Counted from the stretch's first letter, positions 52,601 to 62,168 are shown. The stretch is DNA of 64,000 bases from Lineus longissimus (GCF_910592395.1 NC_088313.1:15950437-16014436); one strand, 5' to 3'. Translations and numbers: made by a program. Notes: generated by a model from the letters alone, not told the origin.

Positions 52601-53484
52601 GCCGGACGTCGACGAAGAACCCGAAGAAATCGAAGAACTGTCATCTGTCATTCCAAGCATTCGCCATTGTTCGAACAGCTGATTGTCACAATGGCTGCAT
52701 CCATGACGTCATTGGCTCTCCGTTTGGAGGAGAGACCAGATTTAAATCCACCAAGATGGCGGCATACTTGATTCAAAAATAAGCAATTAAAATCATCCAT
52801 TTCACTCATTAATGTTTGTTTATTTATAAAACCAAGAGCCACAGCTGTTTTTAAGAATACGCAGTTTACGTAGATGTTAAGGTTGTAACTGTTGGTCGAA
52901 TGGGGAATCATTCCCATAGCTTCCCTTTATACTTAAAGGCCTACGCCGTTCGTTAAAAACATTGAATTTGTACTAGAATTTTAAAATAAAATTCTCACAG
53001 TGGACGGGGTGGGAATAAATTTTTCATTTTTTATATAATTTTACCAGGTCTACAGCTACAATACACAATGACATACAGACTCACAGTCAAGCAAAACAAT
53101 CACAGTGCAATGGGTGGTCTGATCTCAGCCTAGTCTCAGCTAGCTGCTTGGTACCATACCAAAAGCCAAGGAGACATTTCAGCACACAACTCACCTGAGT
53201 ATAGACATGCAACGTGCCAACATCAGTCTCTATATTGTGTAGCTGCAAAGAAAGAAGAAAAATATATTTTAATTGCAGAATTTAAGCCGATTTTCAAGCG
53301 AAAAGTAGGCGTGATAGTGATGGAAGTGGGGATCCAGCAAGCGTTCACTGCGCGCAGTACAGTTGCTTTCCGAAAATCGTCTCTCAGAAAACGCCAGTTT
53401 TATAATGATTCCACACTGAAACTGCAAACAAAATTTATTGCATCAAAAAAACAGTATTCTCACCTCTTCCCCCGAAGCTGCCAT
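25186..53484 (-). CDS. NDRG: NDRG-family protein (12 coding exons, 355 aa)
   Basis: NDRG proteins have an alpha/beta-hydrolase fold without catalytic activity and act in stress response, trafficking and differentiation. Exons, 5' to 3': 53484-53464, 53242-53195, 45640-45586, 40618-40501, 39956-39894, 39475-39415, 35591-35505, 35113-35036, 26674-26559, 26186-26003, 25751-25700, 25370-25186. All are GT-AG and phases close over 1068 nt. Family signatures in order: IETDVGTLHVYT (human IETLHGSVHVT), LTLHDLGCNHKVF (LTYHDIGLNHK), HIDIPGQEDDAADLPTDYNF (HVDAPGQ..), PTMQKLGESL, CLGEGAGANILARFA at 108-122 (human GMGTGAGAYILTRFA), LGICLIQCTGTTAGF, HHGMNTTTINYLETHRFGS, NPKNLQKFVETFLYR, LKCPVLLSTGSKS, FVESFQYFLQGCGKM. 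The nucleophile-elbow Ser is replaced (G-E-G-A-G), as expected for a non-catalytic member. The Ser/Thr-rich tail has RNRSMS at 309-314, an RxRxxS site like the SGK1 sites of NDRG1-3. The ATG has an ideal GCCATGG context. Which vertebrate NDRG is closest is unresolved. Confidence 0.93.
27346..27361 (+). repeat. poly(C) tract
   Basis: Uninterrupted run of C in the NDRG intron. A second run lies at 27768-27786 and a longer interrupted one (C/G only) at 28640-28671. All three are candidates for assembly length errors. Confidence 0.85.
28903..29052. promoter_or_regulatory. cluster of CRE-like sites plus E-box in NDRG intron
   Basis: TGACGTCA (28903-28910), TGACGTCT (28954-28961), TAACGTCA (28986-28993) and TGACGTT (28998-29004) fall within about 100 bases, followed by a CACGTG E-box near 29047. 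GCGCGC words and GGCCATTTTGG add to a promoter- or enhancer-like composition in otherwise AT-rich intron. Function is inferred; no open frame with a good start follows. Confidence 0.4.
33180..34745. repeat. ~300-bp tandem array ending in a GAC microsatellite
   Basis: A unit containing AAACGTGCCA, a TTTGACCTCNGNGACCTTGA block, GTAGGTCAAAT, a CCTTGCTNNGAGTACCTACC block, TGGCCCCCTGGTGGCCAAG and TGACCTAGGGGGTCATGTG recurs. ACGTGCCA-type starts are at 33261, 33724, 34015, 34317 and 34618, so spacings are 463, 291, 302 and 301. The first interval is longer and holds about 160 bases of extra sequence (33400-33560). The last copy runs into (GACGACGACG)n at about 34645-34710 and a tail ending TACGGTGAGCCAAAA. 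The Arg-rich frame across it is only the microsatellite. Confidence 0.8.
36337..36395 (+). repeat. fragment of dispersed MITE-like family
   Basis: AAACCTCTCTATAAAGGACC followed by CTTGGGACTGATAAG resembles the termini of the element at 36755-36912 and of 7230-7380. It is probably a solo end or a heavily deleted copy. Confidence 0.4.
36755..36912. mobile_element. MITE-like element, second copy of the 7230 family
   Basis: The left end reads GAAACCTCCCTAAACAGACA and the right end, reverse-complemented, begins AGTAGGACCTCTCCC, an imperfect terminal inverted repeat. Inside are GGAGAGTGATTTTGGTCAT and CATTTGACCTCAGTAAT, the reverse complements of blocks at 7230-7380. It lies in the 39414-35592 NDRG intron. 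Confidence 0.5.
38325..38440 (-). repeat. possible tRNA-derived SINE fragment
   Basis: On the minus strand GGTTCGACTCC is a perfect pol III B box, preceded by CAGTTCATTGATTGG, a degenerate D-arm/A-box-like block. The extent is not definable. It lies in an NDRG intron. Confidence 0.3.
38851..39279. mobile_element. 429-bp MITE with TAA target duplication, PIF/Harbinger-like
   Basis: Terminal inverted repeats: left TGGTGTGTTCACACTGG, right reverse-complemented TGCCGTGGTCACACTGG. The element is flanked on both sides by TAA (38848-38850 and 39280-39282), the 3-bp target site typical of PIF/Harbinger. The interior is rich in repeated AATTCGGTTT / AAACCGAATT half-sites and CpG, unlike the flanks, and has no transposase frame. 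It is therefore a non-autonomous element inserted in an NDRG intron. Confidence 0.8.
40619..45585 (-). other. NDRG 5.0-kb intron, no exon seen
   Basis: This lies between the GNRQPEV exon and the HKVFYEL exon. Apart from the tandem repeat at 42930-43480 I see no protein-like frames with splice sites. Overlapping open frames on both strands near 44150-44420 are judged to be chance. Confidence 0.55.
42930..43480. repeat. diverged tandem repeat, ~160-bp unit
   Basis: Blocks recur in the same order: CACAGGGGTATC, then TGGGCTACATCA, CAATCCTCA and AGCTTTTTTA, at about 43035 and 43198 (CCTCACAGC at 43072, CCTCAGAGC at 43234; spacing 162). GGCTATTTGAGGGAG recurs at 43107 and 43387, and TTGGGAGTG at 43025 and 43348. 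An older third and fourth partial copy are inferred. Confidence 0.6.
46385..46660 (+). repeat. two-copy tandem duplication, ~121-bp unit
   Basis: AAGGTCAGGGTCTTTCATT (about 46396), AAGGTCAGAATCATTCA (46519) and AAGGTCAGGGTCTTTTAGT (46640) mark unit starts about 121 bases apart. Between them TGGTGTGTAATTTGGCACAAG pairs with TGGTGTGTGATTTAGCAAGAG, and CATCGGATTTTAAGTACCTC with the later ATTAGATTTAAGAGATCTC. Confidence 0.75.
46833..47217. mobile_element. 385-bp MITE with CGCA target duplication
   Basis: The ends are CTTACACCAC and GTGGTGTAAG, a perfect 10-bp inverted repeat, extended by further similarity inward (GGACCACCAAT against ATTGGTCCACC). CGCA flanks both sides (46829-46832, 47218-47221). 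Subterminal copies of GCGCTTACACCA and GGTGGTGTAAGTGC occur inside. CpG-rich interior words (TTGCCGATCCA, TTCGCTCGGCAATT) contrast with the AT-rich intron. No transposase is present. Confidence 0.75.
51583..51649 (-). other. possible alternative exon in NDRG intron 2
   Basis: On the minus strand a good acceptor (TTATTTCCAG at 51659-51650) is followed by an open stretch reading GDPLGLQLRNAIQQMNNQEE and GG, then a donor-like G|GTATGT at 51582. Exon 2 of NDRG ends in phase 0, so this could splice on in frame. Its 67-nt length would then shift the next exon out of frame; reading through the donor instead gives a stop after a few codons. It may be an alternative terminal exon making a truncated protein, or a chance match. 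Confidence 0.25.
52448..52660 (-). CDS. small unassigned ORF nested in NDRG intron 2 (70 aa)
   Basis: I do not recognise this protein. The frame starts ATG CTT GGA ATG and encodes an acidic, Ser-rich start (MTDDSSSISSGSSSTSGDE), then FDYNRASAERAG, SYAFEPRYQGRKRSG and a polar tail ending PLHP before TGA. Codon choice is richer in GC and CpG than the surrounding intron. YAFEPR recalls the (P)YxFEP motif before the zinc-binding region of invertebrate P2X7-tail-like proteins, but the Cys-rich part is absent; a donor-like GAGCCAAG|GTACCA could end a first exon there. A CRE and a YY1 site lie 45-100 bases upstream. Alternatives: first exon of a nested gene, alternative NDRG first exon, or relic. 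Confidence 0.35.
   Translation of the reverse strand: MLGMTDDSSSISSGSSSTSGDEPFDYNRASAERAGLVSYAFEPRYQGRKRSGNLVETSSTRLDEKTPLHP
52704..52763. promoter_or_regulatory. CRE plus YY1 site, intronic promoter candidate
   Basis: TGACGTCA at 52704-52711 and AAGATGGCGGC at 52753-52763 (perfect YY1 consensus) lie within 60 bases, just upstream (minus strand) of the ORF at 52660. On the minus strand the CRE runs into an ATG (TGACGTCATGG), the same arrangement as at 23404. Confidence 0.4.
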
Positions 53485-54874
53485 GGCTCAATTGCAATTG
53501 AGTTATCCAGGGAAATTAGGTAAGATATTACGTGTAAAACACTCGACTCGTAAACAACACCGACACGCAATTTCCCTAAAGTTCAGATGTCCACCAATTT
53601 TGTGGGGGGAAATCGAACATGGCCGTTCGTCGGTGCAAATGACGTCACGGCGTGGAATTCTGTTCATCGTGTCAGTATCTATTTTAAGATCATACTAACG
53701 TGTTGTTGTTTACGTTTTAGAAAGACTTTTTCGTTGTTCAGAAGTCTTGGATTGGGCTTGTGAATTGGAAATTTGTATCAATTTCCGTTTCTTTTACAGA
53801 TACTCATCTTTAAGCATATTGACTTAATCTTTGCTCATCAATATGGCTTGACTGTGGGGTATAATATAACCTTCGTCAAGTCATTGCCGGGGAACTCACG
53901 AAATGCTTCGTGCTCAGCAGCCTGGTTTATATTAGCACCAATAGTGGCGCAGGTCACATTACCCCGACTTGGATCTAAAAATAGATTTTATGAGAAAATA
54001 CTTTCCCCCATAAAATTGGTGGACATCGGAACTTCAGGGAAATTGCCATCGCCGATGAACGCGTTCGGTGATTCTCGGAAATGTCGGGAAATGAGATGAA
54101 AATTAATATTTATTGGCAATTTTTCTTTTTTGAACCCACTGAAAAGTCGTCTTTTCAAGAAATATAGAGAATCATACCAGTGTTTATTTTATTTAAAGCT
54201 TTATTTACAAAAGCTACAATAAATAATGTTTTCTTCACGCATGCGCACTTTTATGTTGTCAATGAACACAAATATTTGGGGAAAAACTTAAAACAAAGTG
54301 TAAAATCACTATTTACAACAGTGAACAACCGTAAGAGTATGTTATTTTTGACAGATATGAAATGTAGAATATGTAGTTCGTGTTGTGACAGTTTTTGTGT
54401 TAATTTAGATATATCATTATGGCTAAAACCTGGCTTTAATGTGGGGCAGGTTGACCAAATCCATGTCTGTGTACATTTCATGCAATTATCCTATACAGGG
54501 TGGACCAAAAACAGGTCTGTCTTGATCTTCATGATCTTGATGGTTTTTCCCCCCGACCATGTACATTAAACAGCAGAAGGATGATGACGACTGGAACATT
54601 GCCGGAGTACGTGTGGGGGGGGCCGGGGTTGGGCTAGCCGGCATATACCGGCGGTAGGGTTGCATTACAACGACTAAATTTGTGTTGTCTTGACTTTGGA
54701 CATCCTCTATCTTAGTATCTAGACTAGTCTACTGAAAAATCCAATAGAAAGTTCCGCCAGATTGACCATTACGTGCCTGATTGTAAGAAGGAGGCCTTGT
54801 AATGGCACACCCATCCCATCGACCGTTGTCATATAACTTATATCTGTGTACGGTATACCTTTTTATAGCAGAGG
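53485..54874. promoter_or_regulatory. NDRG/CFAP99 head-to-head intergenic region
   Basis: NDRG starts leftward at 53484 and CFAP99 rightward at 54875. A perfect CRE (TGACGTCA, 53640-53647) lies 156 bases upstream of the NDRG ATG. On the CFAP99 side GTTGTCATATAAC (54825-54837) is a degenerate RFX X-box-like site about 40 bases before the ATG; TTTTTATAG just before CAGAGGATG may be a 3' splice site of a 5' UTR intron. The region also holds the inverted repeat at 53569-54050. Frames open for about 100-130 codons (53773-54099, 54180-54569) look like chance; the second lacks an ATG at its listed start. Confidence 0.45.
53569..54050. repeat. ~47-bp inverted repeat flanking the NDRG upstream region
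   Basis: The left arm (53569-53615) contains CAATTTCCCTAAAGTTCAGA, TGTCCACCAATTTT and GTGGGGGGAAA. The right arm (54001-54050), reverse-complemented, contains CAATTTCCCTGAAGTTCCGA, TGTCCACCAATTTT and ATGGGGGAAA. Mismatches are few and the spacer is about 390 bases. The arms may be the ends of a foldback element next to the NDRG promoter, although no target duplication was seen. Confidence 0.65.
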
Positions 54875-57800
54875 ATGTCAACAAATTATCGAGGCCTGAT
54901 CCAGTGCTGCACAGAGGCACTGGACGCATTTGATCCAGACACAATGGCTGTAGATCATCACATCCAGACATATATTGCTAATGTAAGTTGAATTAGGCCT
55001 CTCTTTGGCAATGCCCATGGGGTGTTTCATTTCTGCTCTTTAAAACTTTTACCAGTACCCAAGCGGATCATGAATGATGTAGAGTAGCAGAGATTAACAT
55101 CTACAGGTAATTAAGCTTGGAATGATAATAAATGTTCATTTCATTGAAGAGACCAGTATTTTATATGGCTTGAATCAGTTTGTTTTTATAGGTTAGAATT
55201 ACAATACATGTATTTTTTTTATTGTTATTTATTTTTCAATTAATTTCTTTTCAGCTTGCAGATTTAAGTGATAAGACCTTTATCACTGAAGTGTTCTCTG
55301 GATGTGTTAGATACAGTGACATCTTAAGAGTGGTGATGAATGGCTTCTTTAATAGAAATGGCAAGAAGGTTCTTCGCTCACAATCAAACTTTTATAATGG
55401 TGGGTAGCCTGATATTAGTTTGTTCTTCTGAAACAAATTTAAAAATTTAAAAAAACTGTACTCAACAAATTTTATTGCGAGATATTTATTTTTTTAAGTT
55501 GACACTTTAAATTGATAAGAAAAATGGTGATGTGCTTGACTATTTTTTTAAGTGTTGATCGAGTAAAAGATGGAACTGAAGTGATGATATAAGGTTGACG
55601 AAATTTTGGGTGATTTCAGTAGTGTTGCGTTTTGATTGGTTGCTTGTTCTTGCATTGTAGATATCACTGGCAGCTAAAAAGGAATATTTCCTTTGCTTTC
55701 ACAAATGTACCTCACTACCGTAACTTTATTTCCTCTGCTGCTTTCATTTGAGTACTTATTTCCATTAGAGTTTGTGTAGTCATTTTCATGTATCTTTTTT
55801 CAGTGTATGCCTACTTAGCTTTGTTCAGGCTGGAAGAGCTTGGAATGGCTCATTTCAGGAAGTTTGTGCAGGGGCAAGATGTGAACAAAATGCACAGGGT
55901 AAGAGAGGCTTTTGATTCTCTTGGGGACACTCCAACTCTCACCAATCAAGTCAAAATCATGTAAATACAACCTAGATAAACATCAAGGCCTTTGGTGTAA
56001 GTGCTGACACAACAGCAACACAGATGTTGTCAATTCAGGTGGAACTGCAGAATTTGCCTCAGGGTGGTGCATGTATGTGCATGCAGGAGGCATTGAACAT
56101 GAACATGCTGATTGAGAGATCTTTTCATTTACATGTGCGTTTCTATTCACTCAGTTTCTGACGTTCCTATTCAACGAGAAAAACCTTGTAACCTGGATGA
56201 AGGATGAATGGACCAAGTCGTATGATCCAGTGTTTGTCCAGTGTACGTTGCTCTCTCCAATAATCCAATGTCTCCCTGAAGCTGCGGAGCTGATCCAACA
56301 TCTTGAGGACAGAATCAACAATAAGGTCAAACCAAAGAAACCTACTATTGCTACGACCGGTGAGTGAAGATCTGTATTTTCCATTGGTTTGTGAAGAAAT
56401 GGAATGAATCAGTGAAGAAGGTTAAAGGGCCCTGAGCTTAGGCAAAATATTTAGGCAAAGTCAAATAGCTCTCCTCGATAGTCTCCTGCCTTTGATAGGG
56501 GATATAATTTGATGAACATGCTCCAGGTTGACATTCATTCATAATCCAGCGGATTTATTTGAATGCCCTGGGGCCTATGTTTGTTTACCATATTTATGTA
56601 CGCTATGCAGCTTTAAAAGAATTCTGATAAATTGTGTAAACAGAAGTAAAATAAATGTTATATCTAGCATAAGTTTGATTGAATAACATGAGTTGTTTAC
56701 CATCTGAAGATCAGTCAGTCTGTACAATATTGAGGCCAAGTAAACATTTTACTCTCCACCTTATGAATTTATTCATGTTTTCCTTTCACATTTTCACTGG
56801 GCTGCTTCACTCCTGTATTGTATATTGTGTGGCCTGTTTATTTCTAAGCCCAGTTCATTTTGTGTCAAGAAATCGGGAGCTGTAGAGCTTTAGAGATTTC
56901 AAGCTGTTCTTAGTTTATGTGACTGAAAATAACTTCACAGTTCAGGATGAGAAAAATGGGTAAATTCAATTTCGACTCTTTTGCTCCTCTTGTCTGTTGT
57001 GATTTATGTGAGAGAACATTAAGTTGTTGACATCTTTTGCTGTCTTTTTCAGAATCTAAACCATTCAACCTGACACAGCCAAAACCAAGGGGTGTTCCTG
57101 TGCCAGAACCGGTGAGTTATCTAAAACATACTGCATGGTTATAATGGAACACGGTGGCTATATTGGCTGGAATATCTTACGCAAATTTTCTCTATTCCAT
57201 TCACTCTACAGCTCACTTATTTTGTAACTTGACGATTCAAATGTAATCACTTGTCCTAACAGTTTTAATTCAAGTAAGATATTATTTCCACGCAGCTATG
57301 AAATTTGTTGGTTTTATCCTAAATATTTTCTTTATCGATGGTATTACATTGCCTTCAGCAGTGAATGAATTTTGTCAACTCTTGTCTCCCAATTTTTGAC
57401 TTTTCATTACTTTCTTCTCACTAACAAATCATTTCTTGATGTTGTTTCACTCACATAATTTAGATTCCAACCCTGAAACCACACAACCCCGTCCCAGAAA
57501 CATTGTATTTGCCACCAAAAGAGCAAGAAGTCTTGACGAAGCAGAGAGAAATCAATAGGAGAAAAGCTGAGGTAAGCACATATTTGATTCTGTCAGAAAA
57601 AAACTGTAAACCGCCAAAGGTTTGGTGAGTTTTATGTCTGCTCAATCAAATCCAAATATTCATCCTAAACTGACAGCAGTATTCTCAAGAGGGGGGAGAC
57701 TATTGCAATCTCAGAGCCCTGTGTGTCAGGAGGTTATGTATTTTTAATTCATTTTTGTCGTTTCAGGATCGTTTGATGTCTGCATCAAAGGACCAGTTTG

Positions 57801-60800
57801 CCTGTGCCAACCCGGGGAAGTCAGATAAAACTATGGAGAGAATTCAAAGAATCATGCAGGAAGAGGAGGATAAACTCGACTTTAATCGCCCCAAAGCAAA
57901 TGATGTGCCATTAAATTTTGTAAGTTCTGTTGGTCTTCTCATATAAATGTTTATTATCTAGTTTGCATAAAAGAGCAATTGTTAATGGCAAGTCGCACTT
58001 TTATCATCCAAACCAGAAATAGCAACCAAAATTTAATGTACTGGGGCACTATCCATTCTGATTTGCTTCTTTACTAAATTATTCCTTGCCCACCTGGAAA
58101 GTTGCTGTCAAGTTTTCCTGTTATTCCAATTTAGTTGTCTGTTGACTGATCCCGATGTCTCTTTCTTTCTCTCTGCAGGGTACAGGTGTGCCAATTAAGT
58201 TGAACACAGCAGCCATTTTACGTGAAGGCCGGCTTTATCAGAAGAAAGAGGAAGATGAAATTAGAAAGTAAGTCGATCACATGACAATTAGACCAAATAT
58301 TAGGATAGCAGTCTCTGTGTCCTCCAGCAGTTGTACTTGCTGGTTAAAAACATATTTTGTTTTGAACCATAAGGGGCTTGCAATAAAGTACATTCTGCTT
58401 ACCTCAGGCAACAATGTAAATATGAATTGTTTTCTTAATTGTATCATAAACAATGAAAATGGATTACTGTTGGTTTATCCTATTTGATGTGTTTGTGTTC
58501 CAAGATTGATAGCTCTTTGATTGTCTTCAGGCTGGAAAGATTAGAAGCGGGAGCACGCGATCCTTCAAACTTCTTGAAGTGGCAGTCCGGTATGCGCCAG
58601 AAGGATCTTGATGAGCAGTTAGCAGAGATTGAGCGACGTCGGCTTGAAGGGAAACTCAGCCATGAAGAGGCGATCCTGGCGAGACAGAACCTGATTAAGG
58701 AGAATAAACAAAAGGTTCTGGAGATGAAGGAGGAGACGAAGCAAATGTTCCAAGAGTTTCTGGAGCAGAAGTTTGCTGAGGAGCAGGAAATGAGACAGCT
58801 CGTCGAAGATGTGATGGAGGGACATCAGAATGCTAAAGAGGCGAAGAAAAAACTCCAGGAGTATAAGTCTAAAATAGGTATGTTGTTGAGAGCAGATGGA
58901 CTTGCTCCTTCTCTCATCTATTTCGTTTTTCACCATATGTTGTCAACTTGAGGTTGTATCAAGCACTTTTCCAAGAAATCCTTGTTGAAGTACTGCAGCA
59001 GCCATGGAGAGTCATCTGGAGGACATGTCAAAGGCAATCATTCTGCTAAACTAAGCACATCACTTCATCTGCCGTCTCAAAAGTCATAGTAGCCCTGAAA
59101 GTATTCGAATACACAACCATTTTTGGATAGGAGGCTTCTACTGTAAACAGTCTGCATCATTTTTTCGTTGGAGTAATACTTTTTGAAAACAGAGCTATTT
59201 GACCATGTAAATTATGTTGAGCCGTCCAAAATGTTGAAAAATTTCTCTGAAAACCGAGATGCTGCAGACTGGTAACCACTCAACCGTCACATTCCCCATT
59301 TTCTAACCCGCACATGTTCGTTTTTCAGTGCAAGAGGTCCAGGAGGAGAGCAAAGAGTTGATGAAACAGGCTTTAGAGGAGGCTGAAGCTGAGATGAGGA
59401 AGAAGATGGAGCTCATCCATGAGATACGTGCAATGGAAGCGGTCCCTGTCATCAGGATGAAACTAGTTGACCTCACAGAAACAGCTGGCTATGGACTGCT
59501 CAGTGAAATGTCTATTGCAGAGGTAGGTCATGGCGATGGCTAACCCCTTGCTATTGTATTTAAAATCGTTTGAAATGCAGGTTTACCTGTGAGACACCGA
59601 CAAGTCGACCACATTTCTGTGCTAAAATACTGCCACATGAAATACATTGGGCGTTTAAGTTGGCAGTTTAGCGGCAAACGTCTCGGCGATGAATGTCATG
59701 CACTTTTTTGGGAATATTCCATTTTTATGATATTTTCAAAGGGTGATCGTCTTGTCATTTTCCTCTTCAGCTTCGTGAGAGGTTATCAATACTCAAGGTA
59801 AACACTGAGACAATGGAGGAAGAAAAGCGTGACGACATTTTGGCAGAGAAAGAAGCAAAGGACCAGAAGTTGATGGACACATTAGAGACCATCTCCAGGC
59901 ATAGAACAGAAAAGAGTAAAGCAGCTGCGAAAAAGTAAGCTCATTTTAAGTTTAGTTAAAATCTAGCATTGACAGGAACATTGACACGTTTGTGGGGTCC
60001 CTGCTTCTTATCATTCAACGACCGCATCGAAATCTAAGTTCTGTGAATGCAATGATTTGGGTTGTTCTCCTCCTGTCGGCCTCCCTCCTCCAAAGTTTAT
60101 CTAGGTTTCTGTTGTGTGCGTGTGTGGGGTTGGCATCCTCTGGGTAATGATAGTGCCATTCGTTATAAGGTGTCCATGCAGTGGCCTCATCTCCTTAAAG
60201 ACCATCAATAAACTATTTTACAAAGTCCCTTCCTGATGTTGTTGTCTTACCTTTTCTGCAGACTAGAAGACCACAAAAAGAACCGTAATGCAAAGCCAGA
60301 GATAAAGGATCCAAAGTTAATAGAGTTACAGCGTAAACTGGATGAGAAGAAAGCAGAAAGATTACGGGAGCAGGAATTAGCCAAGATTAAGATTAGCAAA
60401 AAGTCAGCAGATAGGACAGCACAGTTAATTGATGACAAGGTGAGTAAGACTGATGTAAAATACTAAGTTGTAACCATGAGTATTTCACTTCACTTTCATT
60501 GCCATGTACTTTGAGTCAGTTCAAAACCTTGATTCTTAGTACGCGTAGGCCTACATGTATGTGGTGTGTATGCCTTGCAAGTAGAAGACTCCTTTCAAGT
60601 GAAAAACAAGAGTAAACTATAGGGAAGCACACTCATCAGCCTCATGATCGAGGAGTTATGCATTTGAATCCCGCCTGAGTCACTTCTTGGTCCCCAAACT
60701 GATCGAGTTCAATTGTGTCTTGAAACCCAAGAAAGTTTTTTGTGGAGACCAGGATGATTTATACCGGTATTATAATCTCAAAGCACTCGGGAATACCAGA

Positions 60801-60979
60801 GTAAAATAATCACTATAGAAAAGCACGGCAGGGTCTTAATTATTTTACTTTCTCCACAGAAATCTCGTGAAGAGGGCCGATGGCATGAGTTGGAGCGAAA
60901 TAAAGAAAGAAGTGCAAAGTTACAATCAAAAGGGATAGTAGCAAACAAATCGTCCAGTCGTGTGGCACTGCTGACTTAA
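54875..60979 (+). CDS. CFAP99: CFAP99, cilia- and flagella-associated protein 99 (13 coding exons, 654 aa)
   Basis: An axonemal protein family found in ciliated eukaryotes. Exons: 54875-54982, 55255-55399, 55804-55898, 56155-56359, 57053-57111, 57464-57571, 57767-57919, 58179-58267, 58531-58877, 59329-59522, 59771-59934, 60262-60439, 60860-60979; all GT-AG, phases closing over 1965 nt. Residues 1-185 are a folded, mostly helical domain: FNRNGKKVLRSQSNFYN, VYAYLALFRLEELGMAHFRK, FLTFLFNEKNLVTWMKDEWT, FVQCTLLSPIIQCLPEAAEL. A proline-rich linker follows (FNLTQPKPRGVPVPEP, HNPVPETLYLPPKEQE; 186-240), which I recall as the family hallmark. Residues about 230-640 are highly charged and predicted coiled coil (LERLEAGARDPSNFLKWQSG, EEMKEETKQMFQEFLEQKF-like heptads, LRERLSILKVNTETMEEEKR). 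An in-frame TAG nine bases before the ATG supports this start unless TTTTTATAG is a splice acceptor. The family assignment is from remembered similarity. Confidence 0.85.
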
Positions 60980-61045
60980 TGTGGCCGAATCAAGCAGTTG
61001 GAATATTTGCTGTGATAAAAAGGACTTTTTATGATACTGCTGTGG

Positions 61046-61051
61046 AATAAA
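61046..61051 (+). terminator. poly(A) signal of CFAP99
   Basis: AATAAA 67 bases after the CFAP99 stop, followed by a T/G-rich stretch near 61075-61110. A short 3' UTR of about 90 bases is inferred. Confidence 0.6.
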
Positions 61052-61689
61052 TGATGTCATCTGTTAATACATATCGTATGGAAATCAGTTTGTCTTTATA
61101 TTCCTCTTGTTTAACCACTGCTCCTGAAAAAAATTACTTGTGTCTCGATGTTAATGCCATGCCTATTTGAAGGGATTCATATCAGTGGTTTGCTGTTCCC
61201 AAATTCAGCTCCTTTTCTTATGCACTATGATCTTTACATGTGGCAATACCTGACTGTTTACATTCTAATTTTACGAGATTCGTAGGCCTACATGCTGAAT
61301 GTATGGCCCCTGCAAATATTTTACAGCATGTGTGATATTTCACTGTACCTGTGATACTTGTCATCTATTGTTTTACCAATCCGTCCTTGCATGCATGAAT
61401 GCAAAATGAACTTATTGTTTTCACTGAAAGTTTCTTTCACATCTTAAGTCTGTCCTGATGTACCAAATCACTTTGACCACATTTTGCAGTAATTTTGATA
61501 TCTGTATGTATTGTGTATTATTTATGTACAGTACTTGAATGTGAATATAATAATTACATTACCTTTGTCTTTGCTTCTACTTTGTCTGACATGGCTCTTT
61601 TTTTCTTTTCTGATGCCATTTGCTATTACATCCTGAAGGTCATCTGTACCAGCGAAAATATATAAGCTCGCCTTATAAATTTTTGATAT
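61052..61689. other. intergenic, no gene seen
   Basis: AT-rich sequence downstream of CFAP99 with no exon-like frames or repeat ends. Confidence 0.55.
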
Positions 61690-62020
61690 CAGGAATGTCT
61701 CCAAAGCCAATGCAATGCCGGATGATTGGCGTGGTTGTGACTATGTCTCCATTTCAGTGGCTGGCTGATGGTGACAATATGTTTCCAAAGCCAAATGCAA
61801 TGACTGTCATGTTTGTGACGATGTCCTTATTTCAGTGGCTGGCTGGGTTGTGACAATGTTTCTAAAGCCAATGCTATTATTGGCATGGTTGTGACAATGT
61901 CTCAATTTCAGTGACTGGCTGGGGGACGAAGTTTCCAAAGCCAATGCAATAATTGACATGGTTGTGGCGATGTCTCCATGCCAGAAGCCAGTTGGGTGGT
62001 GACATTGACGCCAAAGGCAC
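61690..62020 (+). repeat. ~76-bp minisatellite, four to five copies
   Basis: TTTCCAAAGCCAATGCAAT-type starts occur at about 61698, 61781, 61859 and 61931, with a decayed one near 62008. Each is followed by a GGTTGTGACNATGTCTCC block and TTTCAGTGGCTGGCTG. Spacing is 73-83 bases. Copies are diverged, so the array is not recent. Confidence 0.8.
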
Positions 62021-62168
62021 TTGCAGGGCCATTCTCTCGAAAATAACTTATCCCAGAGTAATGCAGGCTACAGAGATGCATGCAACTGACATTCACTGAT
62101 ATGCGATGATGAAAAAATCTTCATATGCAGTGGACTTTAGTGGCGGTCACTGGTCTTTAGCTGAGTGG

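Larger units (their letters stand above)
45641..53194 (-). other. NDRG 7.6-kb intron 2
   Basis: The largest intron near the 5' end. It contains the tandem duplication at 46385-46660, the MITE at 46833-47217, a possible extra exon (51583-51649) and a promoter-like block with a small frame (52448-52763). Elsewhere I see only AT-rich sequence. Confidence 0.6.

Noticed and set aside
53773-54099. 108-codon plus-strand frame upstream of CFAP99
   Set aside because: It runs through one arm of the inverted repeat and shows no protein family signal.
54180-54569. 129-codon plus-strand frame between NDRG and CFAP99
   Set aside because: Its listed start is GTG, it has no domain, and it does not connect to CFAP99 exon 1, which has an in-frame stop just upstream.
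60590-60800. Possible SINE (CATTTGAATCCCGCC resembles a B box) in CFAP99 intron 12
   Set aside because: No convincing A box and no tail; a single short match is not enough.
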